A DNA stretch of 33,694 nucleotides from Actibacterium sp. (GTDB lineage Bacteria > Pseudomonadota > Alphaproteobacteria > Rhodobacterales > Rhodobacteraceae): NCBI GenBank assembly GCA_016278285.1, contig JADQCD010000240.1, positions 1-33,694 on the forward strand, written 5' to 3'. Under the pieces are notes generated by a model, which did no database searches, was not told the origin of the DNA, and worked only from the letters and a program-made list of their open reading frames with translations. This document shows, in pieces, positions 9,438 to 19,760 of the stretch. The position numbers and the translations under genes were made by a program. Positions within the stretch are counted from its first letter, which is position 1. Each line of letters starts with the position of its first letter.

Positions 9438-10199
9438 CTAGTTGATGAGCGTCGGCTTCGTGGCATGCGTCACGTTCGTCGGCAGCACGCCCAACCGTCG
9501 CGCCACTTCCGTATAGGCATCGGTCAGATTGCCCAGATCGCGCCGGAACACGTCCTTGTCCAGCTTCTGGCCGGTCTTGATGTCCCACAGGCGGCAACTG
9601 TCCGGGCTGATCTCGTCGGCCACCACCAGGCGCATGAAATCGCCCTCGTAGATCCGTCCGATCTCTATCTTGAAATCGACCAGCCTGATGCCGGCGCCAT
9701 ACATCACGCCCGACATGAAGTCATTGACGCGCAGCGCCAGCGCGATCATGTCGTCCAGGTCCTGCTGCGTCGCCCAGCCGAAGGCAATGATGTATTCCTC
9801 GGGCACCAGCGGGTCGCCCAGCGAATCCTGCTTGTAGCTGAACTCGACGATCGGGCGTGGCAGATCGGCGCCTTCCTCAAGCCCAAGTCGCTTGGCCATC
9901 GAGCCGGCAGCATAGTTGCGCACGATCACCTCCAGCGGGATGATCTCGACCGCGCGGATCAGCTGTTCACGCATGTTGATGCGCTTGATGAAATGGGTCG
10001 GCACACCGATCTGGGCCAGCCCGGTCATGAAGAATTCGCTGAGCCGGTTGTTCAGTACGCCCTTGCCTTCGACCGTTGCCCGCTTTTCGGCATTGAAGGC
10101 GGTTGCGTCATCCTTGAAATATTGAACCAGGGTGCCGGGTTCGGGCCCTTCGTAGAGAATTTTCGCCTTGCCCTCGTAGATTTTCTTGCGCCGTGCCAT
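9438..10199 (-). CDS. purC: Phosphoribosylaminoimidazole-succinocarboxamide synthase PurC
   Basis: 253 aa; [56 protein letters not shown]. Confidence 0.97.
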   Translation of the reverse strand: MARRKKIYEGKAKILYEGPEPGTLVQYFKDDATAFNAEKRATVEGKGVLNNRLSEFFMTGLAQIGVPTHFIKRINMREQLIRAVEIIPLEVIVRNYAAGSMAKRLGLEEGADLPRPIVEFSYKQDSLGDPLVPEEYIIAFGWATQQDLDDMIALALRVNDFMSGVMYGAGIRLVDFKIEIGRIYEGDFMRLVVADEISPDSCRLWDIKTGQKLDKDVFRRDLGNLTDAYTEVARRLGVLPTNVTHATKPTLIN

Positions 10200-10380
10200 G
10201 GAAACTCCAAACTCGGGCCGTGGCCGCCCGCCATGCCCGTTCCTTGGCGCCCGTCTTATGCGATGGCAGGTGTCAGGGCAAGCGGCGGTGCAATACCGAC
10301 CGTCGCGCGACGCGAACCCCTAGGCATCTGCGCCGCAATCCCGTAAAAGCGCGGCAACGAGATTCTGGAGGACAAGGCCG

Positions 10381-10695
10381 ATGACGACCTTTGATGACCG
10401 CGAGAGTGCGTTTGAAAACAAATTCGCCCATGACGAGGAAATGAAGTTCCGCGCCCAGGCCCGCGCGAACAAGCTGCTGGGGCTCTGGGCGGCCGAATTG
10501 CTGGGCAAGACCGGCGACGAGGCGACGGCCTATGCCGCCGAGGTGGTGAAGGCCGATTTTGAAGAGGCCGGCACCGAGGATGTGTTTCGCAAGCTCTCCG
10601 GCGATCTGGGCAACAAGGCCGATGCCGCCACCATCCGCAAGATGATGATCGAATTGCAGGCCGAAGCCAAGGCCCAGTTGCTGCGCGAGGTCTGA
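10381..10695 (+). CDS. DUF1476 protein (F1Fo-ATPase inhibitor zeta-subunit-like)
   Basis: 104 aa MTTFDDRESAFENKFAHDEEMKFRAQARANKLLGLWAAELLG, characteristic of DUF1476. Confidence 0.92.
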   Translation: MTTFDDRESAFENKFAHDEEMKFRAQARANKLLGLWAAELLGKTGDEATAYAAEVVKADFEEAGTEDVFRKLSGDLGNKADAATIRKMMIELQAEAKAQLLREV

Positions 10696-10843
10696 TCGCG
10701 CTGCACGCCGGGCGCGGCACATGCCGCGACTGGGTGTGCATGTGACGATTATGACTCTGCTCGGGGCACACCGACATGATATCGGGGCGATGAATGCCGG
10801 GCCTTGCCGTGGCGCCCCAGTCCCAAGCCGAAGGACCGACCGC

Positions 10844-11854
10844 ATGAGCCAAGCCCTTTCTCGTCTTCTTGCCGAGCGCGACTGGCTGCTTGCCGATGGG
10901 GCCACAGGTACGAACCTGTTCAACATGGGCCTGCAGTCGGGCGACGCGCCTGAATTGTGGAATGTCGATCAGCCTGAAAGGATCCGGACCCTCTATCGCG
11001 GCGCGGTAGAGGCCGGGTCGGACCTGTTCCTGACCAACAGTTTCGGTGCCAATGCCGCGCGGCTGAAACTGCACGCGGCACAGGGCCGGGTACGCGAATT
11101 GAATCGCGCCGCTGCCGAGCTGGGCCGCGAAGTCGCCGACTCCGCCGGGCGGCCAGTCGTGGTGGCAGGTTCGATCGGCCCGACGGGTGAAATCATGGAA
11201 CCGATGGGCAACCTGTCTTATGCCGGTGCCGTAGAGATCTTCCATGAACAGGCCGAGGGCCTGAAAGAAGGCGGCACCGACGTTCTGTGGGTCGAAACGA
11301 TCTCGGCCGCCGATGAATACAAGGCCGCAGGTGAGGCCGCGAAACTGGCCGGAATGCCGTGGTGCGGCACCATGAGCTTCGACACCGCAGGGCGCACGAT
11401 GATGGGCCTGACCTCGTCCAACATGGTCGAGATGGTGGACAAGCTGCCTTATCCACCGCTGGCCTTTGGCGCGAATTGCGGCGTCGGCGCGTCCGACCTC
11501 TTGCGCACGCTGCTGGGTTTCGCCGCCTCAGGCAGCGAATTGCCGCTCATCGCAAAGGGCAACGCGGGAATCCCGAAATATCAGGACGGCCACATCCATT
11601 ATGACGGGACGCCGGCCCTGATGGCCGATTACGCGGTGCTGGCGCGCGACTGCGGCGCGACGATTATCGGCGGCTGTTGCGGCACCACGCCCGAGCATCT
11701 GCGCGCCATGCGCGAGGCGCTGGAAATCCGCGCGCGCGGGCCGCGCCCGACACTGGACCAGATCACCGATGCCCTCGGCCCCTTCTCTTCGGCCGTGGAC
11801 GGCACCGGGGCGGATGAAGCGTCGCCCCGTCCCCGCCGCCGGCGTCGGAGCTGA
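10844..11854 (+). CDS. Betaine/homocysteine S-methyltransferase family protein (MetH homocysteine domain-like)
   Basis: MSQALSRLLAERDWLLADGATGTNLFNMGLQSGDAPELWN; zinc-ligand regions FGANCGVG and IIGGCCGTTPEHLRAM. Confidence 0.92.
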   Translation: MSQALSRLLAERDWLLADGATGTNLFNMGLQSGDAPELWNVDQPERIRTLYRGAVEAGSDLFLTNSFGANAARLKLHAAQGRVRELNRAAAELGREVADSAGRPVVVAGSIGPTGEIMEPMGNLSYAGAVEIFHEQAEGLKEGGTDVLWVETISAADEYKAAGEAAKLAGMPWCGTMSFDTAGRTMMGLTSSNMVEMVDKLPYPPLAFGANCGVGASDLLRTLLGFAASGSELPLIAKGNAGIPKYQDGHIHYDGTPALMADYAVLARDCGATIIGGCCGTTPEHLRAMREALEIRARGPRPTLDQITDALGPFSSAVDGTGADEASPRPRRRRRS

Positions 11855-11858
11855 CCGG

Positions 11859-12947
11859 TCAGAACAGCGACAACTGATCGCCGGGGCGCGGTGGAATCCG
11901 AAACCTGGAACTGTCCAGTGGCGGAAGCGTTGCGTTCAGCCCCAGCGATCGTGCGGCCCGGTTGAACCGGGCGGCCATCATCTGGGCGTAATGCCCTTGT
12001 CCGCGCATCCGTTTTCCCCATTCGGAATCATAATCCTTGCCGCCATGCATTTCGCGCAGTCGCGCCATCACGCGGCCTGCACGGTCCGGGAAATGCTCGG
12101 CCAGCCAGTCCTGGAACAGGCCGGACACTTCGCGCGGCAGACGCAGCATGACCCAGCTTGCCGCGATGGCGCCGGCGCGTTTTCCGGCACCCAGGATCGC
12201 CTCGATCTCGTGGTCCGTCAGCGCCGGGATCATCGGTGCGGCCATGATCCGCGTCTCGATCCCGGCTGCGGCCAGCCGCTCGACAGTCTTGAGCCGTCGT
12301 TCCGGGGCGGGGGCGCGTGGTTCCATCCGGCGGCTCAGGTCGCGCTCCAGCGTGGTGACCGAGATGCCGACCCTAACCAGCCGGTAACGCGCCATGTCCG
12401 AAAGGATGTCGATGTCCCGTTCGATCAGCGTGCCCTTTGTCACGATGCCCACCGGGTGGCGGTGCGCCCACAACACCTCAAGGATGCCACGCATGATCCG
12501 CTGGTCCTTTTCGATCGGCTGATAGGGGTCTGTGTTGGTGCCGATGGCGATGGTACGCGGCGCGTAATTCCTTTTCGCCAGTTCACCGGACAGCACCGCA
12601 GGCGCCTCTGGCCGGGCCACCAGCCGTGTTTCGAAATCCAGACCGGGGGACAGGCCCAACCATGCATGGCTAGGGCGCGCGAAGCAATAGATGCAGCCAT
12701 GCTCGCACCCGCGATAGGGATTGATCGAGCGATCGAAGGGCACGTCGGGCGAGGTGTTGCGCGTGATCACGCTGCGCGGCCGCTCGATGCTCAACTCGGT
12801 GCGTAGCGCTGGCAGATCGTCGTCGCGCGGCCAGCCATCGTCGACGAGGACGCGGTCATAGGGCTCGAACCGGCCGGTGCGGTTGCTGGCGGCAGCCCGA
12901 CCCCTGCGCAGCGCGGCGGCGTCCTTGTGCGATGGTGATACCGTCAT
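11859..12947 (-). CDS. PA0069-family radical SAM protein (SPL-like)
   Basis: NPYRGCEHGCIYCFARPSHAWLGLSPGLDFET (CxxxCxxC); start at MTVSPSHKDAAALRRGRAA. Confidence 0.9.
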   Translation of the reverse strand: MTVSPSHKDAAALRRGRAAASNRTGRFEPYDRVLVDDGWPRDDDLPALRTELSIERPRSVITRNTSPDVPFDRSINPYRGCEHGCIYCFARPSHAWLGLSPGLDFETRLVARPEAPAVLSGELAKRNYAPRTIAIGTNTDPYQPIEKDQRIMRGILEVLWAHRHPVGIVTKGTLIERDIDILSDMARYRLVRVGISVTTLERDLSRRMEPRAPAPERRLKTVERLAAAGIETRIMAAPMIPALTDHEIEAILGAGKRAGAIAASWVMLRLPREVSGLFQDWLAEHFPDRAGRVMARLREMHGGKDYDSEWGKRMRGQGHYAQMMAARFNRAARSLGLNATLPPLDSSRFRIPPRPGDQLSLF

Positions 12948-13150
12948 GGAACGAAGGTAGAACATTTTCACGCGCCACGCCAGCCCCGCGCCGGGGCGCG
13001 AGTCGGAAACCTCGCTCCAGGCGGGCTTTGCGCGGGTGGGCGTCGGTTGCAGCCCCGCCAATGTCGCAATCCGCCATGTCGCGGCGGCGCATTCCTTTAT
13101 CACCCATTCAACTTGCGCGAACACCGCCCAGCCCCGGGAGATCAAGACAA

Positions 13151-13855
13151 ATGGCCGACGACGAAGACGACATCATCCTCTCGGAACTCTCCGACGAAGA
13201 GCTTGTCCTGCAAATGCATGACGACCTTTACGACGGCTTGAAGGAAGAGATCGAGGAGGGTGTGAACATCCTTCTGGAGCGCGGCTGGGAACCCTACAAG
13301 GTGCTGACCGAAGCGCTTGTCGCCGGCATGACGATCGTCGGGCGCGACTTCCGCGACGGCATCCTTTTCGTGCCCGAGGTTCTGCTGGCCGCCAACGCGA
13401 TGAAGGGGGGGATGTTCATCCTCAAACCGCTGCTGGCCGAAACCGGCGCGCCGCGCATGGGCAAGATGGTGATCGGCACCGTCAAGGGCGACATCCACGA
13501 CATCGGCAAGAACCTTGTCAGCATGATGATGGAAGGTGCCGGGTTCGAGGTGGTGGACCTGGGTATCAACAACGCGGTCGAGGCCTATCTCGAGGCGCTG
13601 GAGACCGAGCAGCCCGACATCCTGGGCATGTCCGCCCTGCTGACCACGACGATGCCCTACATGAAGGTGGTGATCGACACGCTGAAGGAACAAGGCAAGC
13701 GTGACGATTACATCGTGCTGGTCGGCGGCGCGCCGCTGAACGAGGAATTCGGACGCGCCATCGGCGCTGACGCATATTGCCGCGATGCCGCCGTCGCAGT
13801 GGAAACCGCCAAGGATTTCATGACGCGCAAACACAACCAGCTGGCTTCCGGCTGA
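13151..13855 (+). CDS. Stand-alone cobalamin-binding corrinoid protein (MtbC/MetH B12-domain-like)
   Basis: GTVKGDIHDIGKNLVSMMMEGAGFEVVDLG (DxHxxG B12 motif), LVGGAPLNEEF; N-terminal helical cap domain. Confidence 0.95.
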   Translation: MADDEDDIILSELSDEELVLQMHDDLYDGLKEEIEEGVNILLERGWEPYKVLTEALVAGMTIVGRDFRDGILFVPEVLLAANAMKGGMFILKPLLAETGAPRMGKMVIGTVKGDIHDIGKNLVSMMMEGAGFEVVDLGINNAVEAYLEALETEQPDILGMSALLTTTMPYMKVVIDTLKEQGKRDDYIVLVGGAPLNEEFGRAIGADAYCRDAAVAVETAKDFMTRKHNQLASG

Positions 13856-13913
13856 TCCGGCCCCCTTCCCTTCCCCGACCGTCGCCCCCAGATCATGGGA
13901 AACGGAGGTCGCC

Positions 13914-14090
13914 ATGCCCGCCAGTCGCCTTGCCGTGATCCTTGCCGTCGTCCTGCTTGCCGCCGCGCTTACGGTCTTTGCGGGCGCGCAACTGTCCGGT
14001 GGCACGGGCGCGGTCGGATATGTCGTGCTGCCAGCCCTGCTGGTGGCAATGGCCCTGATCGGGCGCCTCTGGTCGCGTCGGAGAAAATGA
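13914..14090 (+). CDS. Small membrane protein, 58 aa, two predicted hydrophobic helices
   Basis: ATG with ggagg upstream; MPASRLAVILAVVLLAAALTVFAGAQLSGGTGAVGYVVLPALLVAMALIGRLWSRRRK; stop 1 nt before the next ATG. Confidence 0.6.
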   Translation: MPASRLAVILAVVLLAAALTVFAGAQLSGGTGAVGYVVLPALLVAMALIGRLWSRRRK

Positions 14091-14091
14091 G

Positions 14092-14727
14092 ATGGAACTG
14101 GACGACAAGGCACTGACCACCGGCGGGTTGGATCTGTCCTCGGGCAAGGGCCGCGTCCTGCTGATCGCCTGCGGTGCACTGGCGCATGAGATCCTGGCGC
14201 TGAAGGCGGCCAACGGCTGGACCCATATCGACCTGACCTGCCTGCCCGCGATCCTGCATAACCATCCCGGCCGCATCACCCCCGCCGTCGTGGCCGCGGT
14301 GGAAAAGCATCGCGCCACCTATGACGATATCTTCGTGGTCTATGCCGATTGCGGCACCGGCGGACAGTTACAGGACGCCTGCGCGCGGCTTGGCGTGCAG
14401 ATGATGGAAGGTCCGCATTGCTATTCCTTCTTCGAGGGCAACGCCGACTTCGCCGAGCGGGATGAGGCAACGGCCTTCTATCTGACTGATTTCCTGGTGC
14501 GCCAGTTCGACGCCTTCGTGTGGAAACCGCTTGGCCTGGACCGCCACCCGGAATTGCTGGAGATGTATTTCGGCAATTACGAAACGCTGGTCTACCAGGC
14601 CCAGACCGACGATGCCGCGTTGGACGCCAAGGCGGCGGACTGCGCCGCCCGGCTGGGCCTTGCCTATGAGCGGCGCTTTACCGGGTATGGCGATCTGGTC
14701 GGCACGCTGGCGCGAGTCGCCGAATAG
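14092..14727 (+). CDS. DUF1638 domain protein
   Basis: 211 aa; GKGRVLLIACGALAHEILALKAANGWTHIDLTCLPAILHNHPGRITPAV, YADCGTGGQLQDACARLGVQMMEGPHCYSFF. Confidence 0.88.
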   Translation: MELDDKALTTGGLDLSSGKGRVLLIACGALAHEILALKAANGWTHIDLTCLPAILHNHPGRITPAVVAAVEKHRATYDDIFVVYADCGTGGQLQDACARLGVQMMEGPHCYSFFEGNADFAERDEATAFYLTDFLVRQFDAFVWKPLGLDRHPELLEMYFGNYETLVYQAQTDDAALDAKAADCAARLGLAYERRFTGYGDLVGTLARVAE

Positions 14728-14842
14728 CGCATGTCGCCGGGATATCACCTCTGCGCCGTTTGGTGGGTATCCACGCCATCAACAACAAAGCCGGGCTTGA
14801 TCCCATGACGCCCCGGTCCCGGTGGGACGGGTTTCGCGTTCT

Positions 14843-15538
14843 TCAGCCCAACGCATAGCCGGCGCCGCGGACGGTGCGCAGCGGGTCTGCCCCGCCGTGC
14901 TGACGCAGTGCCTTGCGCAGCCGCCCGATATGAACGTCGACGGTGCGGGTATCGACATAGATGTCGTGGCCCCAAACGCGGTCCAGCAATTGTTCGCGGC
15001 TCCAGACCCGGCCCGGTTTTTCCATGAAGGTCGACAACAGCCGGAACTCCGTCGGCCCCAGTTTCAGGGGCATGCCTTCGCGCGTCACCCGATGGGTTTC
15101 GCCGTCCAGCACGATATCCTCGTAGGTCAGTTGCCCGCCAACCGCGGCCGGGCGGGTCCGGCGCAGCTGGGCGCGGACACGCGCCATCAGCTCGACGATG
15201 GAATACGGCTTGATGACGTAATCGTCGGCGCCGGTTTCAAGCCCCCGCACCCTGTCGACCTCTTCCGACCGGGCGCTTAGCATGATGATCGGCAGTTCGC
15301 GCGTCTCGGAGCGGGTCTTGATCCGCCGACAGACCTCGATGCCCGAGACCTTGGGCAGCATCCAGTCCAGCACGATGATGTCCGGCGGGAATTCCCTGAC
15401 CTGCAACAGCGCCTCTTCACCGTTTTCTGCACGCGACACAGTGAAACCCTCGGCTTCCAGGTTATAGGCCAGAACCTCGCGCTGCGACGGCTCGTCCTCG
15501 ACAACCAGAACCCGTGGCTGTTCGGCGGCGGCCATCAC
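14843..15538 (-). CDS. phoB: Phosphate regulon response regulator PhoB
   Basis: LVVEDEPSQREVLAYNLEAEGF receiver, OmpR-type wHTH (LGPTEFRLLSTFMEKPGRVWSREQLLDRVWG); downstream of phoU. Confidence 0.95.
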   Translation of the reverse strand: MMAAAEQPRVLVVEDEPSQREVLAYNLEAEGFTVSRAENGEEALLQVREFPPDIIVLDWMLPKVSGIEVCRRIKTRSETRELPIIMLSARSEEVDRVRGLETGADDYVIKPYSIVELMARVRAQLRRTRPAAVGGQLTYEDIVLDGETHRVTREGMPLKLGPTEFRLLSTFMEKPGRVWSREQLLDRVWGHDIYVDTRTVDVHIGRLRKALRQHGGADPLRTVRGAGYALG

Positions 15539-16257
15539 TCATCCACCTCGGCATTCTGAAACGGGGTCCGGTCGCCCTTGGGCCGGTCGTCCTCGGGCAT
15601 CACCCCGGTGCTGAGATAGATCACCTGCTCGGCGATCGCCGTGACATGATCGCCCATGCGCTCGATGTTCTTGGCAATGAAATGCAGATGCATGCAGGCG
15701 GTGATGTTGCGCGGATCCTCCATCATGAAAGTCAGGAATTCGCGGAACAGCGCGTTGTACATCTGGTCCACCTCATGGTCGCGCATCCGCACGTCCTGGG
15801 CCAGTTCCGCATCGCGCTGGATATAGGCGTCCAGCGCGTCCTTCAGCATCCCTTCTACGGTCTTGCCCATGCGCCGGATCGCGCCCGCCGCGCCTTCAAC
15901 GGGCTGCATCTGCACCAGAACCGAGGTCCGCTTGGCCAGGTTCTTGGCATAATCGCCCACGCGCTCTAGGTTGCCCGATATCTTCATCACCGTCAGAACG
16001 GTGCGCAAATCCGTCGCCGTGGGCGAGCGCAGCGCGATCACGCGCGCGCATTCCTCGTTCACCTGCTCTTCCAGCTCGTCGATCGCCTTGTCGCCGCGGC
16101 GGACGCTTTCGGCCAGTTCCTCGTCGCGCCGCTCCAGCGATGTGGCCGCATCGAGGATCGCGGCCTCGACCAGGCCGCCCATCTTCATGATCATCGCCTG
16201 GATAGCCTCCAGGTCGCGGTCATAGGAGGCAACGATATGGTGTCCTTGATCCGACAT
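15535..16257 (-). CDS. phoU: Phosphate signalling complex protein PhoU
   Basis: MSDQGHHIVASYDRDLEAIQAMIMKMGGLVEAAI..., NLERVGDYAKNLAKR, NIERMGDHVTAIAEQVIY; 4-nt overlap with phoB. Confidence 0.95.
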   Translation of the reverse strand: MSDQGHHIVASYDRDLEAIQAMIMKMGGLVEAAILDAATSLERRDEELAESVRRGDKAIDELEEQVNEECARVIALRSPTATDLRTVLTVMKISGNLERVGDYAKNLAKRTSVLVQMQPVEGAAGAIRRMGKTVEGMLKDALDAYIQRDAELAQDVRMRDHEVDQMYNALFREFLTFMMEDPRNITACMHLHFIAKNIERMGDHVTAIAEQVIYLSTGVMPEDDRPKGDRTPFQNAEVDE

Positions 16258-16273
16258 CTTCCCGGTCCCTTTC

Positions 16274-17071
16274 TCAGCCGATCCGGCCGGTAATGTAACT
16301 TTCGGTCCGCGGGTCGCGCGGATTGGTAAATATCTGCCCGGTCTCGCCATATTCCACGAGGTTGCCGAGATGAAAGAAAGCCGTCTTGTGGCTGACGCGC
16401 GCGGCCTGTTGCATGGAATGGGTGACGATCACCACCGAATAGTCCTTGCGCAGCTCGTCGATCAGTTCCTCGACCTGGGCGGTCGCGATCGGGTCCAGCG
16501 CGCTGCACGGCTCGTCCATCAACAGAACCTCGGGCTGGGTCGCAATGGCGCGCGCGATGCACAGCCGTTGCTGCTGACCGCCGGACAGGCCGGTGCCCGG
16601 CGCGTCCAGCCGATCCTTCACCTCGTCCCAGATGGCCCCGCGGCGCAGGGATTTCTCGACGATCTCGTCCAGTTCGGCCTTGCCGCGGGCCAGGCCGTGG
16701 ATGCGTGGCCCATAGGCGATGTTGTCATAGATCGATTTCGGAAACGGGTTCGGTTTCTGAAAGACCATGCCCACCTTCGCGCGCAGCTGCACCGGATCGA
16801 CCCGCGGGTCATAGATATCCTGGCCATCCAGCGTGATCGTGCCTTCGATCCGGCAGTTGTCGATCATGTCGTTCATCCGGTTGAGGCAGCGCAGAAAGGT
16901 GGATTTCCCGCAGCCCGAGGGACCGATGAACGCGGTCACGGTCTTTTCCTCGATATCCACGTTGACGTCCTTGATGGCGTGGTTGTCGCCGTACCATACC
17001 TGACAGTCACGGGCGGAAATCTTGACCTCTCTGGCGTCCACGTCTCTCTCCACTTTTCGCATGTCGTTCAT
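16274..17071 (-). CDS. pstB: Phosphate ABC transporter ATPase PstB
   Basis: [47 protein letters not shown]. Confidence 0.97.
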   Translation of the reverse strand: MNDMRKVERDVDAREVKISARDCQVWYGDNHAIKDVNVDIEEKTVTAFIGPSGCGKSTFLRCLNRMNDMIDNCRIEGTITLDGQDIYDPRVDPVQLRAKVGMVFQKPNPFPKSIYDNIAYGPRIHGLARGKAELDEIVEKSLRRGAIWDEVKDRLDAPGTGLSGGQQQRLCIARAIATQPEVLLMDEPCSALDPIATAQVEELIDELRKDYSVVIVTHSMQQAARVSHKTAFFHLGNLVEYGETGQIFTNPRDPRTESYITGRIG

Positions 17072-17087
17072 TGTCGTGGTCCCGTTT

Positions 17088-18374
17088 CTACCATTTCCGC
17101 TCGAACTTGCTACGCAGATAGATCGCCAAGGCGTTCATCGCGATCAGGAACGTCAGAAGCACCAGGATCGCGGCCGAGGTGCGGCTGACGAAGCCGCGCT
17201 CCGGGCTGTCGGCCCAGATGAAGATTTGCGTGGGCAGCGCCGTGGCGCTGTCCAGAGGTGAACCGGGCGCCGAGGTGATGAAGGCGTTCATCCCGATCAG
17301 CAACAGCGGCGCGGTTTCCCCCAACGCCTGGGCGAGACCGATGATGGTGCCGGTCAGGATGCCCGGCATCGCCAGCGGCAGGACATGACCGAACACCACC
17401 TGGTGCTTGGACGCCCCGACGCCCAGTGCTGCCTGGCGAATCGAGGGCGGCACCGATTTCAGCGCAGCCCGTGTGGCAATGATGATCGTTGGCATGGTCA
17501 TCAGCGCAAGAGTCATGCCCCCCACCAGCGGCGCCGAGCGCGGGAGCCCGAACCAGCCCAGGAAAACCGCCAGTGCAAGCAGGCCGAACACCACCGATGG
17601 CACCGCGGCGAGGTTGTTGATATTGACCTCGATCAGGTCGCTGAATCTATTTCTGGGTGCGAATTCCTCAAGGTAGATCGCCGCGCCGATACCCAGCGGG
17701 AAGGATATCACGAAACACACCAGAAGCGCCCAGAACGACCCCACCAAAGCGCCCTTCAGCCCCGCGAGTTCCGGAAAGCGCGAATCGGCATTGGTCAGAA
17801 GCGCCCAGTTCAGCGGCTTGCTGATTGCGCCCGATTGTTTCAACTGGTCGAACCAGGCGATGGCCTGATCCTTGACCTGGCGCAGTTCCTCGGGCGTGCT
17901 GCGATCCACAAGGCCCTTGTTCAGCTGGTCGAAACGGTCCGAGACAGGCACCGTCACCCTGATGGTCTGGCCGATCAGCGACGGGTTTTCGACGATCCGG
18001 TCACGCAGCTGGAATTGCGCACCATTGCTCAGGATGTCGGTCAGTGCCCGGGTTTCGGCACGCCCTTCGACAGTGGGAAACTTCTTCAAGAGCGCGGTTT
18101 CGATCACGTCATCGAATCCGCCGCGCGGCAGACGCTCGACCTGGATCTCGGCGGGGTCGATGAAGACGTCCAGGGTCAGGTGGGTCTGCGTGAACGCCTT
18201 GTAGCCCGACGCGATCAGCGAGCCGACCAGGATGACCAGCATCAGCAGGGCAAAGCCGATCGCGGCCATGCCGATGATCTGCAACCTGATCTGGTATCGA
18301 TTGCGCCGGCGCAGCGCCGGGCCGGCATTTGGCGCCAGCAATCCGCTTTCGCGCGAAGCGTCGGTATCGGCCAT
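17088..18374 (-). CDS. pstA: Phosphate ABC transporter permease PstA with large periplasmic insert
   Basis: Permease C-terminal half ([36 protein letters not shown]-like [32 protein letters not shown]); start [13 protein letters not shown]. Confidence 0.94.
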   Translation of the reverse strand: MADTDASRESGLLAPNAGPALRRRNRYQIRLQIIGMAAIGFALLMLVILVGSLIASGYKAFTQTHLTLDVFIDPAEIQVERLPRGGFDDVIETALLKKFPTVEGRAETRALTDILSNGAQFQLRDRIVENPSLIGQTIRVTVPVSDRFDQLNKGLVDRSTPEELRQVKDQAIAWFDQLKQSGAISKPLNWALLTNADSRFPELAGLKGALVGSFWALLVCFVISFPLGIGAAIYLEEFAPRNRFSDLIEVNINNLAAVPSVVFGLLALAVFLGWFGLPRSAPLVGGMTLALMTMPTIIIATRAALKSVPPSIRQAALGVGASKHQVVFGHVLPLAMPGILTGTIIGLAQALGETAPLLLIGMNAFITSAPGSPLDSATALPTQIFIWADSPERGFVSRTSAAILVLLTFLIAMNALAIYLRSKFERKW

Positions 18375-18384
18375 GGCGTCCCCC

Positions 18385-19760
18385 TCAGTCGTAGGCTTCG
18401 CGATACTTGCGCACGATGCGCAACGCGAAGACGTTGATGACAAGCGTAACGATGAACAGCATCATCCCCAGTGCGAAAGCCGCGAGCGTCTTGGGATTGT
18501 CGAAAGAGGTGTCGCCGATCAGCAAGGTGACGATCTGAACCGTCACAGTGGTGACGCTTTCCAGCGGGTTGATCGTCATCTTGGCCATCAATCCTGCGGC
18601 CATGACGACGATCATGGTCTCGCCGATGGCGCGACTGACCGCCAGAAGGACACCGCCGACAATGCCGGGGATGGCGGCAGGAAACAGCACCGTGGTCATC
18701 ATCTCGGCCCGTGTGGCGCCCAGCCCCAGCGCCCCTTCGCGCAGCGCCTGCGGCACCGCCGACAGCGCGTCGTCAGCGAAGGATGAGATGAACGGGATCA
18801 GCATGACGCCCATCACCCCGCCTGCCGCAAGCGCCGTGTTCGGCGAAACATCCAGCCCTAGCGACTGACCGAAATCGCGAATCACCGGCGCCACGACCAG
18901 GATGGCGAAGAAGCCGTAAACCACCGTCGGCACGCCGGCCAGGATTTCAAGCAACGGCTTGGCCGTCGCGCGGAACCATTTCGGAGCGAATTCATTCAGA
19001 TAGATGGCCGACATCAACCCCACCGGCACCGCCAGAACAAGGGCGACCACGGTGATGACCATGGTGCCGAGGATGACCGGCACCCAGCCGAAAGCACCGG
19101 CAGCGGCGACCTGACCCTCGCGGATTGGAATCTGCGGTTCCCAGTTGATGCCGAACAGGAATTTGGTGAACGGCACCTTTTCGAAGAACTTCAGCGTTTC
19201 GAACAGCAACGATCCGATGATGCCGAGGGTCACGAAGATCGCCACCACCGCACAGAAGATCATCAGCCCGGAAACGATCCGCTCGACCCCGTGGCGGGCG
19301 CGGAATTCGGCCGAAACTCGGCGCCGCGAAAACAGCACAAGCGCCCCGGACAGGCCCAGCGTAATGGCCAGCAGGGCCCAGACAGAGATATCGTGCAGCC
19401 GAACCAGTTGCCGCGCCGCTTCCATCTTCCACGGCTCCGGCGTGCCGAAGATGTTGCCTGCGGCGATCGAACTGATTTCTGCCTGGATCAATTGCCTCGC
19501 GCCGCTATCCAGCCCTTCCAGCGCGCCGTCGGGCAGGCTGTTCATGACGATGGCGGTTATCACCGGGCCTTGCAGAGCGAGCCATAGAAGGATCAGCACG
19601 AAAACCGGAATGAACGACACAGGAACGCATACATCCCGTGAAAGCCCGACAGCGAATGCAGCCTCCCGCCCCCTGCGCGCAGCGCAGCCGCCGCCTGACG
19701 GTTCCAGATATACCCGGCAATCGACATTGCCAGAAGCAGGACGAAGGCGAAGAGTGTCAT
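18385..19760 (-). CDS. pstC: Phosphate ABC transporter permease PstC, apparently frameshifted near codon ~48
   Basis: C-terminal frame carries PstC motifs (LLEILAGVPTVVYGFFAILVV, SRAIGETMIVVMAAGLMAKM). The plausible N-terminus MTLFAFVLLLAMSIAGYIWNRQAAAALRAGGGRLHSLSGFHGMYAFL starts at 19760 in another frame. Span is 1376 nt, one short of a multiple of 3. Confidence 0.88.

Noticed and set aside
8075-10346. Long plus-strand ORFs (8075..9301, 8892..10346) opposite purQ/ADH/purS/purC
   Set aside because: Span several well-defined opposite-strand genes; no conserved motif.
10696-10843. Possible SAM/SAH/cobalamin riboswitch upstream of the homocysteine methyltransferase
   Set aside because: I could not recognise a conserved core of any of these riboswitches; a covariance-model search would be needed.
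10256-11245. 329-aa minus-strand ORF opposite DUF1476 and the homocysteine methyltransferase
   Set aside because: Antisense shadow frame of two confident genes.
13142-14179. 345-aa minus-strand ORF opposite the B12-binding gene
   Set aside because: His/Asp/Val-rich shadow frame; the opposite strand has an unambiguous DxHxxG corrinoid protein.
14728-14842. Bidirectional terminator between convergent DUF1638 and phoB genes
   Set aside because: Only short, imperfect inverted repeats and no U-tract; not enough to call.
17385-18437. 350-aa plus-strand ORF opposite pstA
   Set aside because: Shadow of pstA; no signal, TM or domain features.
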